Origin: Pleodorina starrii
Lineage: Eukaryota; Chlorophyta; Chlorophyceae; Chlamydomonadales; Volvocaceae
Length of the DNA stretch: 64,000 nt
Assembly (NCBI GenBank): GCA_030267565.1
Contig: BRXU01000019.1
Location: 236,501-300,500 of the forward strand
Reading direction: 5' to 3'
A program made the position numbers and the translations under genes. Numbering within the stretch: the first letter of the stretch is position 1; every line of letters starts with the position of its first letter. The notes below the pieces were generated by a model, which ran no database searches, was not told the origin of the DNA, and worked only from the letters and a program-made list of their open reading frames with translations. Positions 62,901-64,000 of the stretch are shown here, piece after piece.

Positions 62901-64000
62901 TCCTCCTTTCTGGGGCCTCCAGTCCGGCTCCTCCCCCCGAAATGCGAAACGGAAGGATTCACGAAACGATCGATTCTTGATCCCCCAGGTCGGGCGAGAA
63001 GTGCGTTTACTGCCCCTCTGTTGTCGATTGTCGATGAAGAAGCCGTCGAAGCGCCGGTTTCCCAGATTTCGGAAGACCCGTCCCCAGCGCCGCTCGGCGC
63101 TGCTCTGCTCAGCTCGGCGCGACGCGACCCGCCAGCCCTCACGCAAACGCAAACGTAAATGCAAACGCAAAGCGCAGGGCGCCACGCACCACATTCCGCA
63201 TTCCGCATTTGAGGCACCTACGCAGCCATCCCCGCGCGCAGCACCCGGTACCGTATCCGTGGAATGCCAGCTTGCCCTGTAACGCGCAAGAGCCGTTACA
63301 CTTCTCTATTGTATCGTCCGCAATTGGTTATTGCGGTTCAACCATTAGTCGTTAGATGATAAGGGGAGTTGGGGACTTGTCGTACGCCTTGTCGTACCTT
63401 CGCGGAGCCGTTGTAGTTTAGGCGGTTCCACCATCCTTATCGGGGTCTTTTGGTCCCGCCAACTACTGGACGTTATTTAGTAATTGCGCGTTTCATGCCC
63501 GACCACACCACCGCTCCCAGGCCCGGTGCCAGGAAAAGCGGGAGGCTGAAGACGCAGGCCACGCCGTGCGCGACACGCCGCCACGGCCGTGATTGCGTCG
63601 CCTTCGCCTCCTCCGCCCAGCTCGCGCCTGGCGACGTCGCCAGCCAGGCGCGAGCTCTTTCGTCAGCAGGGTGGGGCGCTTAGTGGGAAACAGCCGAAAG
63701 AGGCAGCCTTGGACCCTCTTGGGCCGCATAGGCGAGCCCAGCTGCTGAACGACGCAGCGCCAGTAACGACTCTGAATTGTTGGGAGGCGCTCCGGTGCTG
63801 CAAAGCACTCGGTAATCACGCCTTGAATGACGTGCGTGTTACCAGGGGAGACGTGGATACAAGGGCTCCTACAGAAGCACTGTCAGAGCTTTGCTTACAC
63901 TGTACATTTCAGCACCAAAGTGCCGGCTGGCAAAGCAGCAATGCGCCCCACAGCAGACATACAGCAGCATAGCCGTTTAGCGCGCCTCCTCAAAGGTCCC
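62901..64000. other. right flank of the large satellite, no gene recognised
   Basis: The array frame continues into unique sequence and stops at 63282, which is not evidence of a gene. Repeated AAACGCAAACG-type hexamers occur near 63145-63170 and a strong hairpin at 63619-63656. Confidence 0.4.
63619..63656. repeat. perfect 14-bp inverted repeat
   Basis: AGCTCGCGCCTGGC and GCCAGGCGCGAGCT around a 10-nt spacer; TGGCGACGTCGCCA inside is itself palindromic. It may form a hairpin or bind a dimeric factor. Confidence 0.85.

Noticed and set aside
62832..63282. C-terminal extension of the last array frame into unique DNA.
   Set aside because: Chance read-through; Arg/Lys-rich with no motif.

Overview
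This is a GC-rich nuclear segment of a green alga, probably of the volvocine/Chlamydomonas group. The clues are many introns per gene, Ala/Gly/Pro-rich insertions in conserved proteins, an AP2-type DNA-binding domain, and degenerate TTTTAGGG repeats, the telomere unit known from Chlamydomonas. The species cannot be fixed from sequence alone.

Layout. 1-5192: 5' part of a minus-strand WDR17-like WD40 gene that runs off the left edge, with a 199-bp tandem duplication over its second exon. 6970-8509: splice-like minus-strand exons of an unrecognised gene. 12085-15973: complete seven-exon spermidine synthase gene (minus). 16660-22443: complete nine-exon queuine tRNA-ribosyltransferase gene (plus), head to head with spermidine synthase across about 690 bp. 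24717-26654: a multi-exon gene of unknown function (plus). 29050-33868: 250-bp satellite, about 19 copies. 35056-35531: candidate minus-strand exons. 37253-37701: a 449-bp inverted repeat able to form a long hairpin. 38339 onward: exons of an AP2-domain transcription factor (plus). 42349-62900: a second satellite of about 49 units, mostly 432 or 420 bp.

The recognised genes have unrelated jobs: vesicle/scaffold-type WD40 protein, polyamine synthesis, tRNA wobble modification and transcription control. The shared promoter region is the only sign of gene-gene coupling.

The most unusual structure is the 20.5-kb array. Nearly every unit carries a GTAAGT donor, a CTAAC branch-like site and a TTGCAG acceptor, and these bound a 276-nt or 264-nt block. 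Both lengths are multiples of three, so in one frame joined blocks stay open. It could be a tandem-exon array or a satellite grown from an exon-intron fragment. Diverged monomers of both satellites lie outside the arrays, with the relative of the second satellite directly beside the first. All exon models were read by eye from splice consensus, frame continuity and remembered family patterns; no search was run.
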